Assembly (NCBI RefSeq): GCF_026914265.1
Contig: NC_069135.1
Span: 26,716,247-26,780,246, forward strand
Length of the DNA: 64,000 nt
Direction: 5' to 3'
Source of the DNA: Mya arenaria
Taxonomy: Eukaryota > Mollusca > Bivalvia > Myida > Myidae
The notes under the pieces were generated by a model that was not told the origin of the DNA, searched no databases, and saw only the letters and a list, made by a program, of their open reading frames with translations. Position 1 is the stretch's first letter. Each line of letters opens with the position of its first letter. Position numbers and translations under genes: made by a program. Shown here piece by piece: positions 12,230 through 24,020 of the stretch.

Positions 12230-13490
12230 AGTTATTTTGTGGTTTTGTTATACATAGGCATAATAAACAGGAATGGCCTTTCGTAAAGAATGCAATTTGA
12301 ACGAAATAAACCCTAGTTTATCCATCAAAGGATTGAAACACCAGAGAGTGCGATTGCCCAAGGTTAAAAGTCGGAGTGACTTGGGGACGTCCAAGGTTGT
12401 TTTTTTTCCAATAAAAACAAAACGTCCAAATCCATTTTTGAAAGACTTGTAAATATCGTAGAAATAATCGGTTACGACCATCATGGTACAAAACGGTTAA
12501 GTTTCGCATACAAATACAATTACTTGTAAACTGTTTTCAAACTCATAACCAAACCTGAGTTATGGCCAGTATTATATATTCCTTCCTTTTGGCTCATGAA
12601 TACCTTTCCGTTGGCGGGATGAAACTCATCTCAGCGGAATTAAAAAGTACCAACCTTTGAACTTTATGTTCACTGCAAGACGGTCGTATCAGCTCGCTAA
12701 GTTATAATAATTTTTAGTACATTATAACACGGAACGTTCGAACTGCCACACGAGTTCAGAAGCTGCATATTAGAACGAAGGAATATCGTCCCCAAAACCG
12801 TATAGCGAACATTTGTACCACAAATGTAATTTGCCACATGATGGTATCGCAAGCCAGGAGATGCTACCGAATGTTCGAGCTAAATCGCTGTCGTTCAATG
12901 CACTGCGTTTATAACATGTGTTTAAATGACTGTATTGACTACCGATGCACACTTATCCATTCCATACCAACAAATATAACACAAGTGGCCTTCGTAAAGA
13001 ATACACATTCATCAGTGACTAGGGAACATCCAAATATTGCAATACGTAAGCGTTTATCAAACTCATAATCAAATTCAAGTTATGGCCAGTATGCATTTGT
13101 TGCCATTTTAATAACAATTGAATATGTAAACATTCTGCTCTTGTTTAGATTTCCGTCGGTGTGATGAAACATTTTTCTTAGCATTGGGGTTACGGGGTTG
13201 TTGAAAAAGTAGCACCATTTGACATTTGCATTCACTATACGGCTCTCGAAAATACTCGCTACTCTAGAGTCAGTGCATATTACGCTGAACGTTTGAAATG
13301 CCACTCGATTTCGTTCTGAACTGCCACTCGATTTCGTTTGAACTGCCACATGATATCTAAAAAAACGTATTAACACGTAGGACTGCCGTCCTCAGAAACG
13401 GTATTATACCACAAGTTTCGTTAGCCACATGGGGGCTATTGCAAGCTAAAACGCTGTTACCTCACTGCGTTTATAAAATGCATGTATCTA
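12230..13490. repeat. Diverged tandem duplication, unit about 520 bp
   Basis: Landmarks recur at 12555-13080 and 13080-13490 in the same order. They are GAGTTATGGCCAGTAT and AAGTTATGGCCAGTAT, a GATGAAAC block, GAACTGCCAC, a CGTCC(C/T)CA block, GCCACATG followed by GCAAGC, and CACTGCGTTTATAA. A partial third copy, marked by CGTAAAGAAT and a GACGTCCAA/GAACATCCAA block, lies at 12270-12550. Short ORFs inside it (12248-12484, 12838-13068, 13080-13376) are unrelated between copies, which argues against coding. Confidence 0.6.
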
Positions 13491-13877
13491 TCTAATTTTA
13501 ATTACTCCTAAAGTTTACTCCCATATTCATTCTGTCATTCAAATAGATTTACATAGTTACATAGATTTAAAACACTTCATACTAACTACACATATACAGC
13601 TTGACCTAATTTCTTAAACAATCACAAGGATTTTTTGAAAACGTGAAACTGTAAAAATGTATGTGAACTATTGTTTAAACTGCAAATCAAACACTGTCCA
13701 AACTTAATTTCCGTATGTTAATGTTGATAGCATGACTGAACTGCCAGTTTTAGTTCATTTCATTGGAAAGTAAAGTGAAACATGTCTGTTGACAGAACTA
13801 TATACAACATGTACAATACCAATTTCATTTTAAGGTATGGGTATTGTGGCTTAACAAATCAACAACAGTGTTGACAA

Positions 13878-16800
13878 TCAGTTTTCTGTCATTTTGATTC
13901 CAAATGCAGCAACAAACACATTTATCACCGTTATGGCAAATACGAAGCCGACGACGACATTGTTTAGACGGTTGGCGGTACTCCGTTCCTCTAGATTCTT
14001 GCCTTCCATGCTTCCGAGGACAAGAAGCATCACTCCGGTCACGACCTGAAAATCGAGATTCTAGCATTTTAATCGCCGTAATTGCAGATGCAAAGCCTAT
14101 GGCAGCATTGTTGATAAGCTGGTTAGCGTTACGTTTTATCGCGATATGCATAAGGTACTAGGAGCAAAAACCCTTGTCACAATTCAAATGAGAGATTTGA
14201 TAGAAATACAGTCATCACTAGCCAATGACGGCTGATAGGCTTCAAGTATGTGAAGAACGAACAAACTGTAAGCCAGGCCATATACTACACATAAATGAAC
14301 AACATGAGTTTCTAAATCTTGATATTGACAAATTAACCAAATGACTAACAATTTTATAAGCGATTACTACACATGACATCAACAACATTGAAATTGTAAT
14401 TTTTTAATGAAAAGTCTTTAACCTGGTAGAACATGAAAGCAACTGAAACTTAAATCGGAGACAAACTGTTTTTCTTGAATATGTAGTTCACATGTCAAGA
14501 GGTACTTTATACACATATATTGATTGCGTTGCAGAAAAGTACATTAACAGAAAGTTGTTAACACGTACCCGTCATTGTGCACGTGTTATTGGTCTTACCT
14601 GAAGTGCTATAGAGAGACATATCAGCACCAGGTTTGGGTAATAATACTCCGCGTCGGGTCCCAGACTGATGAGGGATTTAAGCTGGGAGGCGTTCGCCAT
14701 CAGCAGCCCAATATCCAGGAGGCCCTTTGCGAGGGTCTTCTTAGTGGCGTAACTGTTGAAGCCAAATGGGGCCTTGCCGTCAGCCTGGTGTGAAAGCAAG
14801 CATTCTAGTTTAGTTTGTTAGTATGTACTTCATAAGTTTAGTTCGATTTTGATTATGCTGACTGTGAATAAGCTGATATAACTCTCGAGTTTGTACCTTG
14901 AGAATAAACCAGTGTCCTGGTATCTTGATTAAGAGGACAAGAGAACGTATCCTTTGTTAGCTGATGCTGCTGAAACCCCCGAAACATATTCTGACTATTT
15001 TCACTCAAGGATGTATTATTACTACTAGTATTACGTTAAACACCCTGATGGAATAAAACGTTTACGATCGAAAAAGTACAAAGACTATCTACAAACGTTG
15101 CATTTGGATAGACCAGGCATGTACGTCCGTCCGTTCATCGGGACAAACATGTTGTGCCCTAGGTGAGAGGCGTCGAGCTTATACGATTTCCATATTGTTC
15201 TTTAACTTTTTGATTTCAAACATCAGACATACTCATATGCGTGTTATGTTTATCCGTTCGACCGTGCGTTTGTTTGTATTTCTGATGCTGTCCGTACCTT
15301 GTATTTACCTAATTTCGAAATCGTTTCATCAAAATGTATTGCACTTACTGTTACCTGTTCCGGATCCACTTTTGTCCCTGTCATTGTTTTACCTAATTCT
15401 AGTACATGTATAACAAAGTTTCTTAATTATTTTGATCTTTTTTAATCCTTTTTTCGCGGTTATTCCAGATTTTCCCAGTTTTTTGTAGTTATAGAATTTT
15501 CGCCCAGATATATCCATCAACTTATAAAGATTTGATGGTACTCTCTTGTTTTTACATTTAAAAAAACACTGTGCAGATTGACACACACTGAGTTGTTCAA
15601 TAATCTTGGACTGATTAGTTTCGTTTGGACAGATGATAATAAATATATTGCGCCTACTCCCAGATCGAAACCTTTATCTTTACAGGTAGTGTAATCTAGG
15701 CTCAAACTTCTATCGATCTTCACTTCACATTTTCCTGACTACGACCTACTTTTATAGCATCTACTGAGGCCGTTATAATGTGACCATTGTGTTTTGAAAG
15801 TCTCGTAACTTTGAAAATTTTAGGACGCCACTTTTTGGCGTCCACCTGTATACAATGCAATGTGCCCTGTAAGGCGTAAAAGTTATCGTTATGTCTACTA
15901 AAATTAAGTATTATTGTAGCAACACACATGATCTTATGTATGAAAATGAGCTTAAATACACACATTATGCTTTAATATATGATAACCTGAGTGAGAGACA
16001 TGTCTCATTTTGGTATGGCTCTTTTGCAAACACGCCTTTCATTATAATACAAGTATTGAATACTTAGTACATGTTAAGTTATTATTAGTATTCATTCATG
16101 TATTAGTGAGTAAAACTATGCTACCAAATTAATGTTAAATTCTCTATTTGATTCGTACATAAAATTGAATCTTGAATATATCATTTTTAAAGTCTTAGTA
16201 GTACCCCATTTCGGTTATCAGGAATTATAATATTTATACTCGTAAAGTCCGTTTATCATCCCCGATAAGGCGACAGAGTCGTGAGTTCGATACAAAGATC
16301 AATATAAGAACAAATCAGGGCTTATCTCAGCACGAACGTAAACAAAATGTTCACGACATACTGGAGTGTTATATCATGTCACACTAAAGGCACTCGTTCA
16401 CAGATTTGTAGTTGGCAACAAATCGTGTTATATTGCTATACAGCCTTAAGTTAAAACGTATACAAAGCACCTTCTAGTTAGATATTATTTTGAGAAGAAC
16501 CTTGCACTAATGTCTTGGCATGATCTCATGACCACTTGGTTGACGCGCGATGTGCCCTTTTCACTCTAAAAGCTATAACATAATTGTAACATGACCTTGG
16601 TAATAACATGCAGGCTCACGTGCAGAACTGTGAACAAATTATATACATGTAGTTGTAACCATTTGACGTCAACTATGTTCACACGTCCGTCCGTGTGCCT
16701 GCCCATGAATTACGAGTCTAGTAAATCCATTCAGCTTGGAGACGTTGGTTTGATTTGGGTGTGTTGCATGTAAAGTGAAACTCGCATTTAAAATCAATAC

Positions 16801-17275
16801 ATACACATGTATAACAAACATAAATTTTGATATATAAACCTTTAACTGCTTACTAAATAATGCATTTATGAAACATATGAATACTTACTACTTATTACTG
16901 GTTACAAAATTGTAACCGTCAATATAATTGCTGAAAATAAATATTAAATGACTAGTTATGTGTGGTACATCCTATTTTTGAGTAAGAGAACATCCTTAAC
17001 AATTGACAGCGTCCCTTACTGTCCGTCCGTCAACGTTTACATCTAAGTACGTTTACTTTCAAACCTTCGGGTTATAAATATTCCATAATTATATAGGTAG
17101 CAATACAGATGAATCAAACCGATCGAATGGTTTCGACAGTTATTTTCAATACATAAAAAGTCATAAATATTCCATCTCTATGTAACAATAAAGATGAATT
17201 AAACTGGATGATTTCTACTGTATTTCTTTTTGAACTTACTCCTCCTTGGTCCGATTCCACTTTTGTTCCAGACAT
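13878..17275 (-). CDS. Ninjurin family protein C, complete, 3 exons, 129 aa, alternative first exons
   Basis: Coding exons on the minus strand are 17275-17240 (MSGTKVESDQGG), 14784-14599 and 14045-13878 including the stop, all phase 0. Exon 2 encodes YATKKTLAKGLLDIGLLMAN and ASQLKSLISLG (amphipathic helices) followed by a first membrane segment (NLVLICLSIALQ). Exon 3 encodes VVTGVMLLVLGSME, a short charged loop and a second membrane segment (VVVGFVFAITVINVFVAAF). The protein has the size expected for the family. A second first exon at 15384-15349 offers a 12-residue alternative N-terminus in the same phase. The closest relative in the window is ninjurin B. Both Lys residues before the helix pair are kept. 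A membrane-rupture or adhesion role is inferred from the family. Confidence 0.92.
15349..15384 (-). CDS. Alternative first coding exon of ninjurin C (proximal copy)
   Basis: The minus strand reads MTGTKVDPEQVT and then a consensus GTAAGT donor at phase 0. It aligns codon for codon with the distal first exon (MSGTKVESDQGG, also 12 codons before GTAAGT). The preceding few hundred bases (higher coordinates) also match the sequence preceding the distal exon. Splicing to exon 2 at 14784 keeps the frame. A weaker donor two codons earlier (CAG/GTAACA) is also possible. Confidence 0.7.
15349..16370. repeat. Proximal copy of a duplicated first-exon and upstream region
   Basis: Collinear similarity to 17240-21640. 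Shared landmarks are the first exon itself, ATTCCAGATT(T/C)TCCC, CACTGTGC(A/G)GA(T/C)TGACA, a GGCTGATTA/GGACTGATTAG block with TTTCGTT(T/A)GGACA, AATAAAT(A/C)TA(T/A)TGCGCCTA, GACATGTCTCATTTTGGTA (16000s), and GTTCGATACAAAGATCAATA with GGGCTTATCTCAGCACGAAC (16290s). This copy is compact, about 1 kb. Confidence 0.65.
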
Positions 17276-20200
17276 TTTTTCTTTCCTTTTATTTTACTCT
17301 TGATTACACAGTTTCCTGATATTTTTTAATACTTTGATTTCGAAACCCTGTCTGTTTCGCTGTCATTCCAGATTCTCCCTGTATTGGAACGTATACTTTT
17401 CCGCCGTATATATTCATCAGCTGACGAACATTCATGATATCATCATTCTTATCATCGCTGTTTTTTATACATAAAAATCACTGTGCGGACTGACATGCGT
17501 TTATCAACACTGTGGGTTGCTTCCCAATCTGGGGCTGATTAATTTCGTTAGGACATATGACAATAAATCTAATGCGCCTAAACCAAACTAAAATATTTTA
17601 TCTTTTCAAGGGTGTATACGCCTAGGCAAGAGAGAAATGTCCATTGATGTTCGATATAATAGTCTCTTTACTTTGGCATAGTTTAAAATGTATCAAAGTC
17701 GCCGTTATGCAAAAGTGACGATCATTGTATTAGAATATTGAAATCTTTTCGAAAGACAAGCCTTATTCGGCTTTTATCTCCAATACGAATACTGCTCAAA
17801 CCATGCATTGTATATCGCTAAAACCATGCAATGTATACCGCTAAAACCATGCAATGTATATGCCAAAACCATGTAATGTATACTGCTTAAACCATGCAAT
17901 GTATACTGCTTAAACCATGCAATGCATACGGCTAACACCATGCAATGTATACCGCTAAAACCATGCAATGTCTACCGCTAAAACCATGCAATGTCTACCG
18001 CTAAAAACCATGCAATGTATACTGATAAAACCATGCAATGTATACTGATAAAACCATGCAATGTCTACCGCTAAAACCATGCAATGTCTACCGCTAAAAC
18101 CATGCAATGTCTACCGCTAAAAACCATGCAATGTCTACCGCTAAAACCATGCAATGTATATGTATACCGCTAAAATTATGCAATGTATACCGCTGAAATC
18201 ATACAGTGTATTTCGCTAAAACTAAGCAATACAATGCAGTGATTATCGCTAAAACCATGCAATGCATACATAAAACAATGCAATGTATAACGCTTAAACC
18301 ATGGGATGTCTACCGCTTAAACCATACAATGGCTCCCGCCTAATCCATACGATGTATTTCGCTTATACCATGCGATGTATTTCGCTTAAAGTATGTGATA
18401 TATATCGCTGAAACCAAGTAATAAAATGCAGTGGATATCGCTTAAACCATGCAATGGCTCCCGCTTAATCCATGCAATGTCTACCGCTTAATCCCTGCAA
18501 TGTTTACCGCTCAATCCCTGCAATGTCTACCGCTTAAACCATGTAATGTTTACCGCTTAATCCATGCAATGCCTACCGCTAAAACCATACCATGTCTACC
18601 GCTTATACCATACAATGTTTACAGCGTAAACCCTGCAATGACTACCGCTAAAACCATGCGATGACTACCGCTAAAACCATGCAATATCTACCGCTAAAAC
18701 CACGCAATATCTACCGCTAAAACCATACAATGACTACCGCTAAAACCATGCAATGTCTACCGCTAAAACCATGCGATGACTACCGCTAAAACCATGCAAT
18801 ATCTACCGCTAAAACCCTGCAATGACTACCACTAAAACCATACAATGACTACCGCTAAAACCATGCAATATCTACCGCTAAAACCATGCGATGACAACCG
18901 CTAAAACCATGCAATATCTACCGCTAAAACCCTGCAATGACTACCACTAAAACCATGCGATGACTACCGCTAAAACCATGCAATGTCTACCGCTAAAACC
19001 ATGCGATGACTACCGCTAAAACCATGCAATATCTACCGCTAAAACCCTGCAATGACTACCACTAAAACCATACAATGACTACCGCTAAAACCATGCAATG
19101 TCTACCGCTAAAACCATGCGATGACAACCGCTAAAACCATGCAATATCTACCGCTAAAACCCTGCAATGTCTACCACTAAAACCATGCGATGACTACCGC
19201 TAAAACCATGCAATATCTACCGCTAAAACCCTGCAATGACTACCGCTAAAACCATACAATGACTACCGCTAAAACCATGCAATATCTACCGCTAAAACCC
19301 TGCAATGACTACCGCTAAAACCATGCAATATCTACCGCTAAAACCCTGCAATGACTACCGCTAAAACCATGCGATGACTACCGCTAAAACCATGCGATGA
19401 CTACCGCTAAAACCATGCAATATCTACCGCTAAAACCCTGCGATGACTACCGTTAAAACCATGCAATATCTACCACTAAAACCATACAATGGCTCCCGCT
19501 TTAACCATACAATGTTAACCGCTTAAACACTAACATGTCTCCGCTAAATCCAAACAATGCTTACTGCTTAAACCTTGCAATGTCTACCGCTTTATCCCTG
19601 CAATGTATACCGCCTTAATCCTGCAATATATACCGCTAAAGCAATGCAATGTTTATCGCTTTAACCATGCAATGTATACCGCTTCAACCATGCAATGTCT
19701 ACCGCTCCAAACATGCAATGTATACAGCTTAAACCATGCAATGTATACAGCTTAAACCATGCAATGTATACCGCTTAAACCATGCAATATATACCGCTTA
19801 CACCATGCAATGATTACAGCTTAAACCATGCAATATCTACCGCTTCAACTATGCAATGTATACAGCTTAAACCATGCAATGTATACCGCTTCAACCATGC
19901 AATATCTACCGCTAAAACCATGCGATGACTACCACTAAAACCATGCAATATCTACCGCTAAAACCATGCGATGACTACCGCTAAAACCATGCAATATCTA
20001 CCGCTAATACCATGCGATGACTACCGCTAAAACCATGCAATATCTACCGCTAAAACCATGCGATGACTACCGCTAAAACCATGCAATATCTACCGCTAAA
20101 ACCATGCGATAACTACCGCTAAAACCATGCAATATCTACCACTAAAACCATACAATGGCTCCCGCTTTAACCATACAATGTTAACCGCTTAAACACTAAC

Positions 20201-21640
20201 ATGTCTCCGCTAAAACCAAACAATGCTCCCTCCTGAAAAATACGTAAACTTACTGAAATAGATATATCCTGGTGCATAAATGCAGCGTATACACAATTAT
20301 TATGATTGGTACAGAGCAAGGGACATGTCTCATTTTGGTAGGACTGTCATCTAGAGAATGTTCTTGTCAAAAGTTCTCATGACTAAATAATGAGTTGCAT
20401 ATAAACTAGTCTGCTCTCAACTGAGAGCAATATTTAGATATTGTGTATAATGTAAATGGAAACGAAAATCACTCTGGTTGTTTTAGAGGTCTTATTTCAT
20501 ATAGCAATATTTGCATGCGAAAATTATTACATGCTTTACCATCACGTGTGTATTATGTTTTATGTATTACATGAGTTATATAGCATTACTTAATTGCTAT
20601 TGGTCAGAAAATATATCACTCCGCACGTATTTGGACAATTTAAATGGGAAAAAAAGAATTGTTTCATAGGTAATATTCCAGCAATTCATATGTTTATTTC
20701 TCATTTCGCTTTGATGATAAAGATTTATTTGAATTAGGTAGTTCGTTTTCCATCTAAGTCATATTAAAGGTGTGATACGTCCATATGAATATGTCCAATG
20801 GCTCGCTCACTAACACATTTCGAGCACTGGTTGAATAAAAGTGTTTATTATTTAAGGACTCATGATATACCCTTTATGTATAATTTTTTAAAATAAGAAT
20901 TGTGAATTTGCGTGAAAACAAAATGAGAACAATTGAAAAGTTGTATTTTGTCCGAAAGTACATATGTTTGTTCTAGAATGGATTTTCTTCCGAATATTCA
21001 GGAATGATGTTTATCAAGATAATAGTTAAATGTTCATAATTTTGAATTATGTAAAATGCTGTTATGTGGAAAAAATGAATGTGCTTTAGATTGAAAAAAG
21101 ACTTAAGTATTTTCGTGATACTGGGCCAGGGCTTCCATTGGCCAACCTATGAAATAACAAGCTAAATATAAGTATATTTACGGAAAAAAAATTACTTCAA
21201 AATACATCATATGCGTTCAATATTTTAAAGCATTTATTATAATATACTCTGCCTTATTTTCGAATAAATTTAGCATGTTGTGATAAGTTTTTGTGATATG
21301 TACCTAAGTGTTGCTTAATGTTAGCATTTAATCGAATGTATTGTGTATTACAATAAGTATATTCAATTTGCATGTGTTTTAACCTGAATTAACACCAATT
21401 AATCAAAGTTTTTTTCTTTCCATTATATACCCCATGTCGGTTTGGTTTTCATTTTGATGCAGAGACTCAAATATTTCTTATTTTTACAAAAAGGTTTTTG
21501 TTATCAGAGAATAAGTCGTAAATCCCGTTTGTGACATGGTCGGGGTTCGATACAAAGATCAATACAAGAATCAATCAGGGCTTATCTCAGCACGAACATA
21601 AACAGAGGGTCCTCAACAGACTTCATGACATATTTTCTTT
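17240..21640. repeat. Distal copy of the duplicated first-exon region, expanded by a minisatellite
   Basis: The same ordered landmarks as the proximal copy occur here, but the interval between the exon-side block (ending about 17790) and GACATGTCTCATTTTGGTA (20331) is filled by a 2.4-kb minisatellite. More unique sequence then precedes the block that ends in GGGCTTATCTCAGCACGAAC (21577). Confidence 0.6.
17790..20232. repeat. Minisatellite, 23-bp unit, about 105 copies, with higher-order structure
   Basis: The unit begins CTACCGCTAAAACCATGCAA and ends TGT, TAT or, with GCGATGA, a variant. From about 18600 to 19480 and 19900 to 20140 the units alternate between ending CAATAT and ending GCGATGA, giving a 46-bp or longer higher-order period. 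Edge copies are more diverged (17790-18600, 19490-19900). A block containing GGCTCCCGCTTTAACCATAC occurs twice, about 660 bp apart (19490 and 20155), showing a segmental duplication inside the array. The copies lie upstream of the distal first exon of ninjurin C. Short ORFs in it are artefacts. Confidence 0.9.
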
Positions 21641-22355
21641 TACGTTTTAAGTGCAAAGTCTATCTAAATTTATAAATTGATTTTATATTGAGGGCAAACT
21701 GAATCGGAGAAGTGCTTTTCATACACCTTCTTTGGTTAAGTTTAATCAACTTTGTTCTAGTTGTATTTTTCTCAAAACGTATTTTTATTATTTTCGAATC
21801 GGATCTGAATATATTAATACAACTAGTACTGTATAGTCTTGATAACATTGGTTGTTCAAAGTATTGGGATTATGTCAAAATTAGATGAAATAAGTGAAAT
21901 CTTAATGATAAATTATGATGATTAATGATGTTCGTTTTGTCGGTTCCGATTAAGTAGTATTTTAGGTAATTCAGATTCTGTAATTTCGTGTCAACGACAT
22001 AATTGTGGTTATTTGACAATCACTTTAACGAAAGATGTGCGTTTATAGATTTTAAGAAGAAAGTTATATTGAAGGGGCACAATATACATTAATGAATACT
22101 ATTTTTAGCACTATCACGTTTAGCTCATTTGGATTCATTGATCAAAACAAAACAAAAACATATGATGTGTGTACAGATTGAAAAATATTAGCCTTTACAA
22201 AAAAATGTTCAATGAAAAGCTACGTAGGCACAAATTTCCAGTCACAAATGGGCCAAAATAATCAACCTTTATTGTGCTCCTTGAAAAGGTCGCCCGGTAA
22301 GACCCCACCACATGATGCGCTCGTAGGCTGCTACCTGTACGTTCGTCAAGTTGCT

Positions 22356-22432
22356 GATGTTGTTACTGCTGCTGCTGCTGCTGCTGTGGATGCTGCTGCT
22401 GCTGATGATGATGACCATCATGATGATCATGA
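22356..22432. repeat. CTG/GAT compound microsatellite
   Basis: Runs of CTG triplets, a GTGGATG interruption, more CTG, then GAT triplets and ATGATCATGA-type words. Read in one frame it gives Ala and Asp runs, which explains the false ORF. Confidence 0.85.
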
Positions 22433-22484
22433 GTGTTCAGACCAAAAAAGTTTGGTGTTCAACGCCACCAAAGTTAAAGCATAA

Positions 22485-22636
22485 TCAGGCGCGTCGCTAG
22501 GTTTAATTTGGGACTACGCAATTGGAGGAAGATGTAGGTGTTTCATATTCGATGTTTTTTGGTATGACAAAAACTTCGACCTGTGAAAATTTCATCACGC
22601 AACTGCATATTTGCGTACAGTCAGCTACGCGCCTGA
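22485..22636. mobile_element. Harbinger-like MITE, 152 bp
   Basis: Ends are TCAGGCGCGTCGCT and its inverted partner AGCTACGCGCCTGA, which match at 13 of 14 positions. They are flanked on both sides by TAA (22482-22484 and 22637-22639). A 3-bp TWA target duplication with GC-rich short TIRs fits PIF/Harbinger. There is no coding capacity, so the element is non-autonomous. Confidence 0.65.
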
Positions 22637-23135
22637 TAATTGAGCATATGGTTTAACTTAAGAACAGAGTAACAAGAGAAATGCATGGATAACTAGAACA
22701 GAACATTAGCAATGCAGAAATCTTACAGAAGCTAATTTAATAATGATGCATAGTTTGCTTTATTTGAGATTGAATGATTGAATTATAATTTATAATACAA
22801 TTATTCAATCTCAAGAAAAGCAACATCTGTAAACTGCTCATTGTACTATAATATAACTAATATTAGTAGTATAGGTCAGACAAACACAAATTAGGAAATA
22901 TATTAACGTTAGTGTTCCAACTTTTGAAACTTACAACATACATATCATCAACATTATTCTGTAAATAGTTGATTAATTCATGAATAAGCTTTAGTTACCC
23001 TCAATCAATGGGAGGTAAGTACTAACAGTCATTGTAATTATCCTGTAGTATTTGCTTCCCTTGGGCTATCAAGGGCACCTACCACTGAAGACAAATACAG
23101 GGGAGTTAATTTCAAGACACAACTGTCAATCATGA

Positions 23136-23143
23136 TGACGTCA
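23136..23143. promoter_or_regulatory. Perfect palindromic CRE in the putative prickle promoter
   Basis: TGACGTCA, the full CREB/ATF consensus, lies about 390 bp before the candidate first ATG (23529) and 56 bp before a GC box. The pairing in an otherwise AT-rich region supports a promoter here. Confidence 0.45.
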
Positions 23144-23198
23144 CAAAACAGCGCTTTCTAATTGAGCGCACCTGTCGGCAGTTTCAAACCAGAATGAA

Positions 23199-23209
23199 GG
23201 GGGCGGGGC
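23199..23209. promoter_or_regulatory. GC box (Sp1/KLF-type) in the putative prickle promoter
   Basis: GGGGGCGGGGC, a strong match to the GC-box consensus, sits about 320 bp before the candidate first ATG, in the only locally GC-rich stretch before the prickle exons. Confidence 0.45.
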
Positions 23210-23528
23210 TTTCACGTTTTTGGGCACATTTTGAAAACACAAAACACGTACAACGCTTGGTTACGTTCTTAAACATCTACTCACTCAAAAACATAGATAA
23301 TACTTCCGTGTTGTGATAAGACGAAAATGTAAACACTCGAAATTGAATGATTGAGGAATAAATTCGGCTAGTTGGTTAAACAAACTTGAGTTGGATTTGA
23401 ATGGATCTTGTGTTGAGTTAAAATTGTGTTCAGTTGGTGTAACGAGATTTCATGGATTTTACACACGCGTTTTATTGGATCTAACCCTACCCCAGGGCTG
23501 AGAGCCTGACCCAGGGATTTGAAGAAAA

Positions 23529-23588
23529 ATGGCGACTTGCGGACCCCCGTACTCACCCGTGGACGACAGACACAAGGATCGGGATATG
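23529..23588 (+). CDS. Candidate first coding exon of prickle
   Basis: An ATG with an in-frame TGA just upstream opens 20 codons (MATCGPPYSPVDDRHKDRDM) and then meets GTTTGA, which could serve as a weak donor at phase 0. Splicing to 24263 would fuse in frame to [10 protein letters not shown]. The sequence is GC-richer than its surroundings. The weak donor keeps confidence low; it may instead be 5' UTR. Confidence 0.35.
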
Positions 23589-23884
23589 GTTTGAATATAA
23601 ACAAATTGATTATGTCTCCTTTGTCAGGTTAAATACAACATCATGTTCAAGTTTTGGCTTTGTTGTTCATCATTCAACACAACTGCTATTTGCGTGGTTG
23701 GTGGTGCTGTCTAGTTCTATCATTTGATAATTAGATTGCAGTTCTTAATTATTTGTTTAAACTGTCATAATTTGTATTCGTCATAAAATTGAATAATTCA
23801 TTTTAGTATTTACTAATGTAGCTCGTCTGTTTTATTATGCCTACAGGTTTTTTTGTGTCATTGGCATGCACAATTTTGAACCGT

Positions 23885-24020
23885 GGAACTCAAGCACAAA
23901 AAGATTCAATTGAAATTTGGAACTCAATTTGCCAGAGACAGTATGCACATAAATAAATGTATAGCAAGAGTCAATAAACATAACTCTGGCTTAGGTATTG
24001 TCTAAGTTGTGTCCCTTATT
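23885..24020. repeat. Interspersed repeat family copy (AGAGACAGTATGCACAT family)
   Basis: Contains GAAATTTGG, CCAGAGACAGTATGCACAT, TATAGCAAG, a CATAACTCTGGC word and TGTCCCTTATTC in that order. The same word order recurs at about 49620-49850, 53755-53860 and 62265-62350, so this is a decayed dispersed repeat. Confidence 0.45.

Larger units (their letters stand above)
20233..23100. other. AT-rich intergenic region between ninjurin C and prickle
   Basis: Besides part of the distal duplication, a microsatellite and a MITE, there is no recognisable gene. ORFs such as 21660-21848 (minus) and 22212-22484 (plus) lack domains; the latter owes its length to CTG and GAT triplet runs. Confidence 0.5.

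Noticed and set aside
17774-18664. Small ORFs in the 23-bp array
   Set aside because: Products of repeat periodicity (three units make 69 bp); not conserved along the array.
17790-20232. CRISPR-like array
   Set aside because: Units are directly abutting with no unique spacers, and the host is an animal with spliced genes.
22212-22484. 90-aa ORF with Ala and Asp runs
   Set aside because: Length is due to CTG and GAT microsatellite runs, and it ends at the MITE border.
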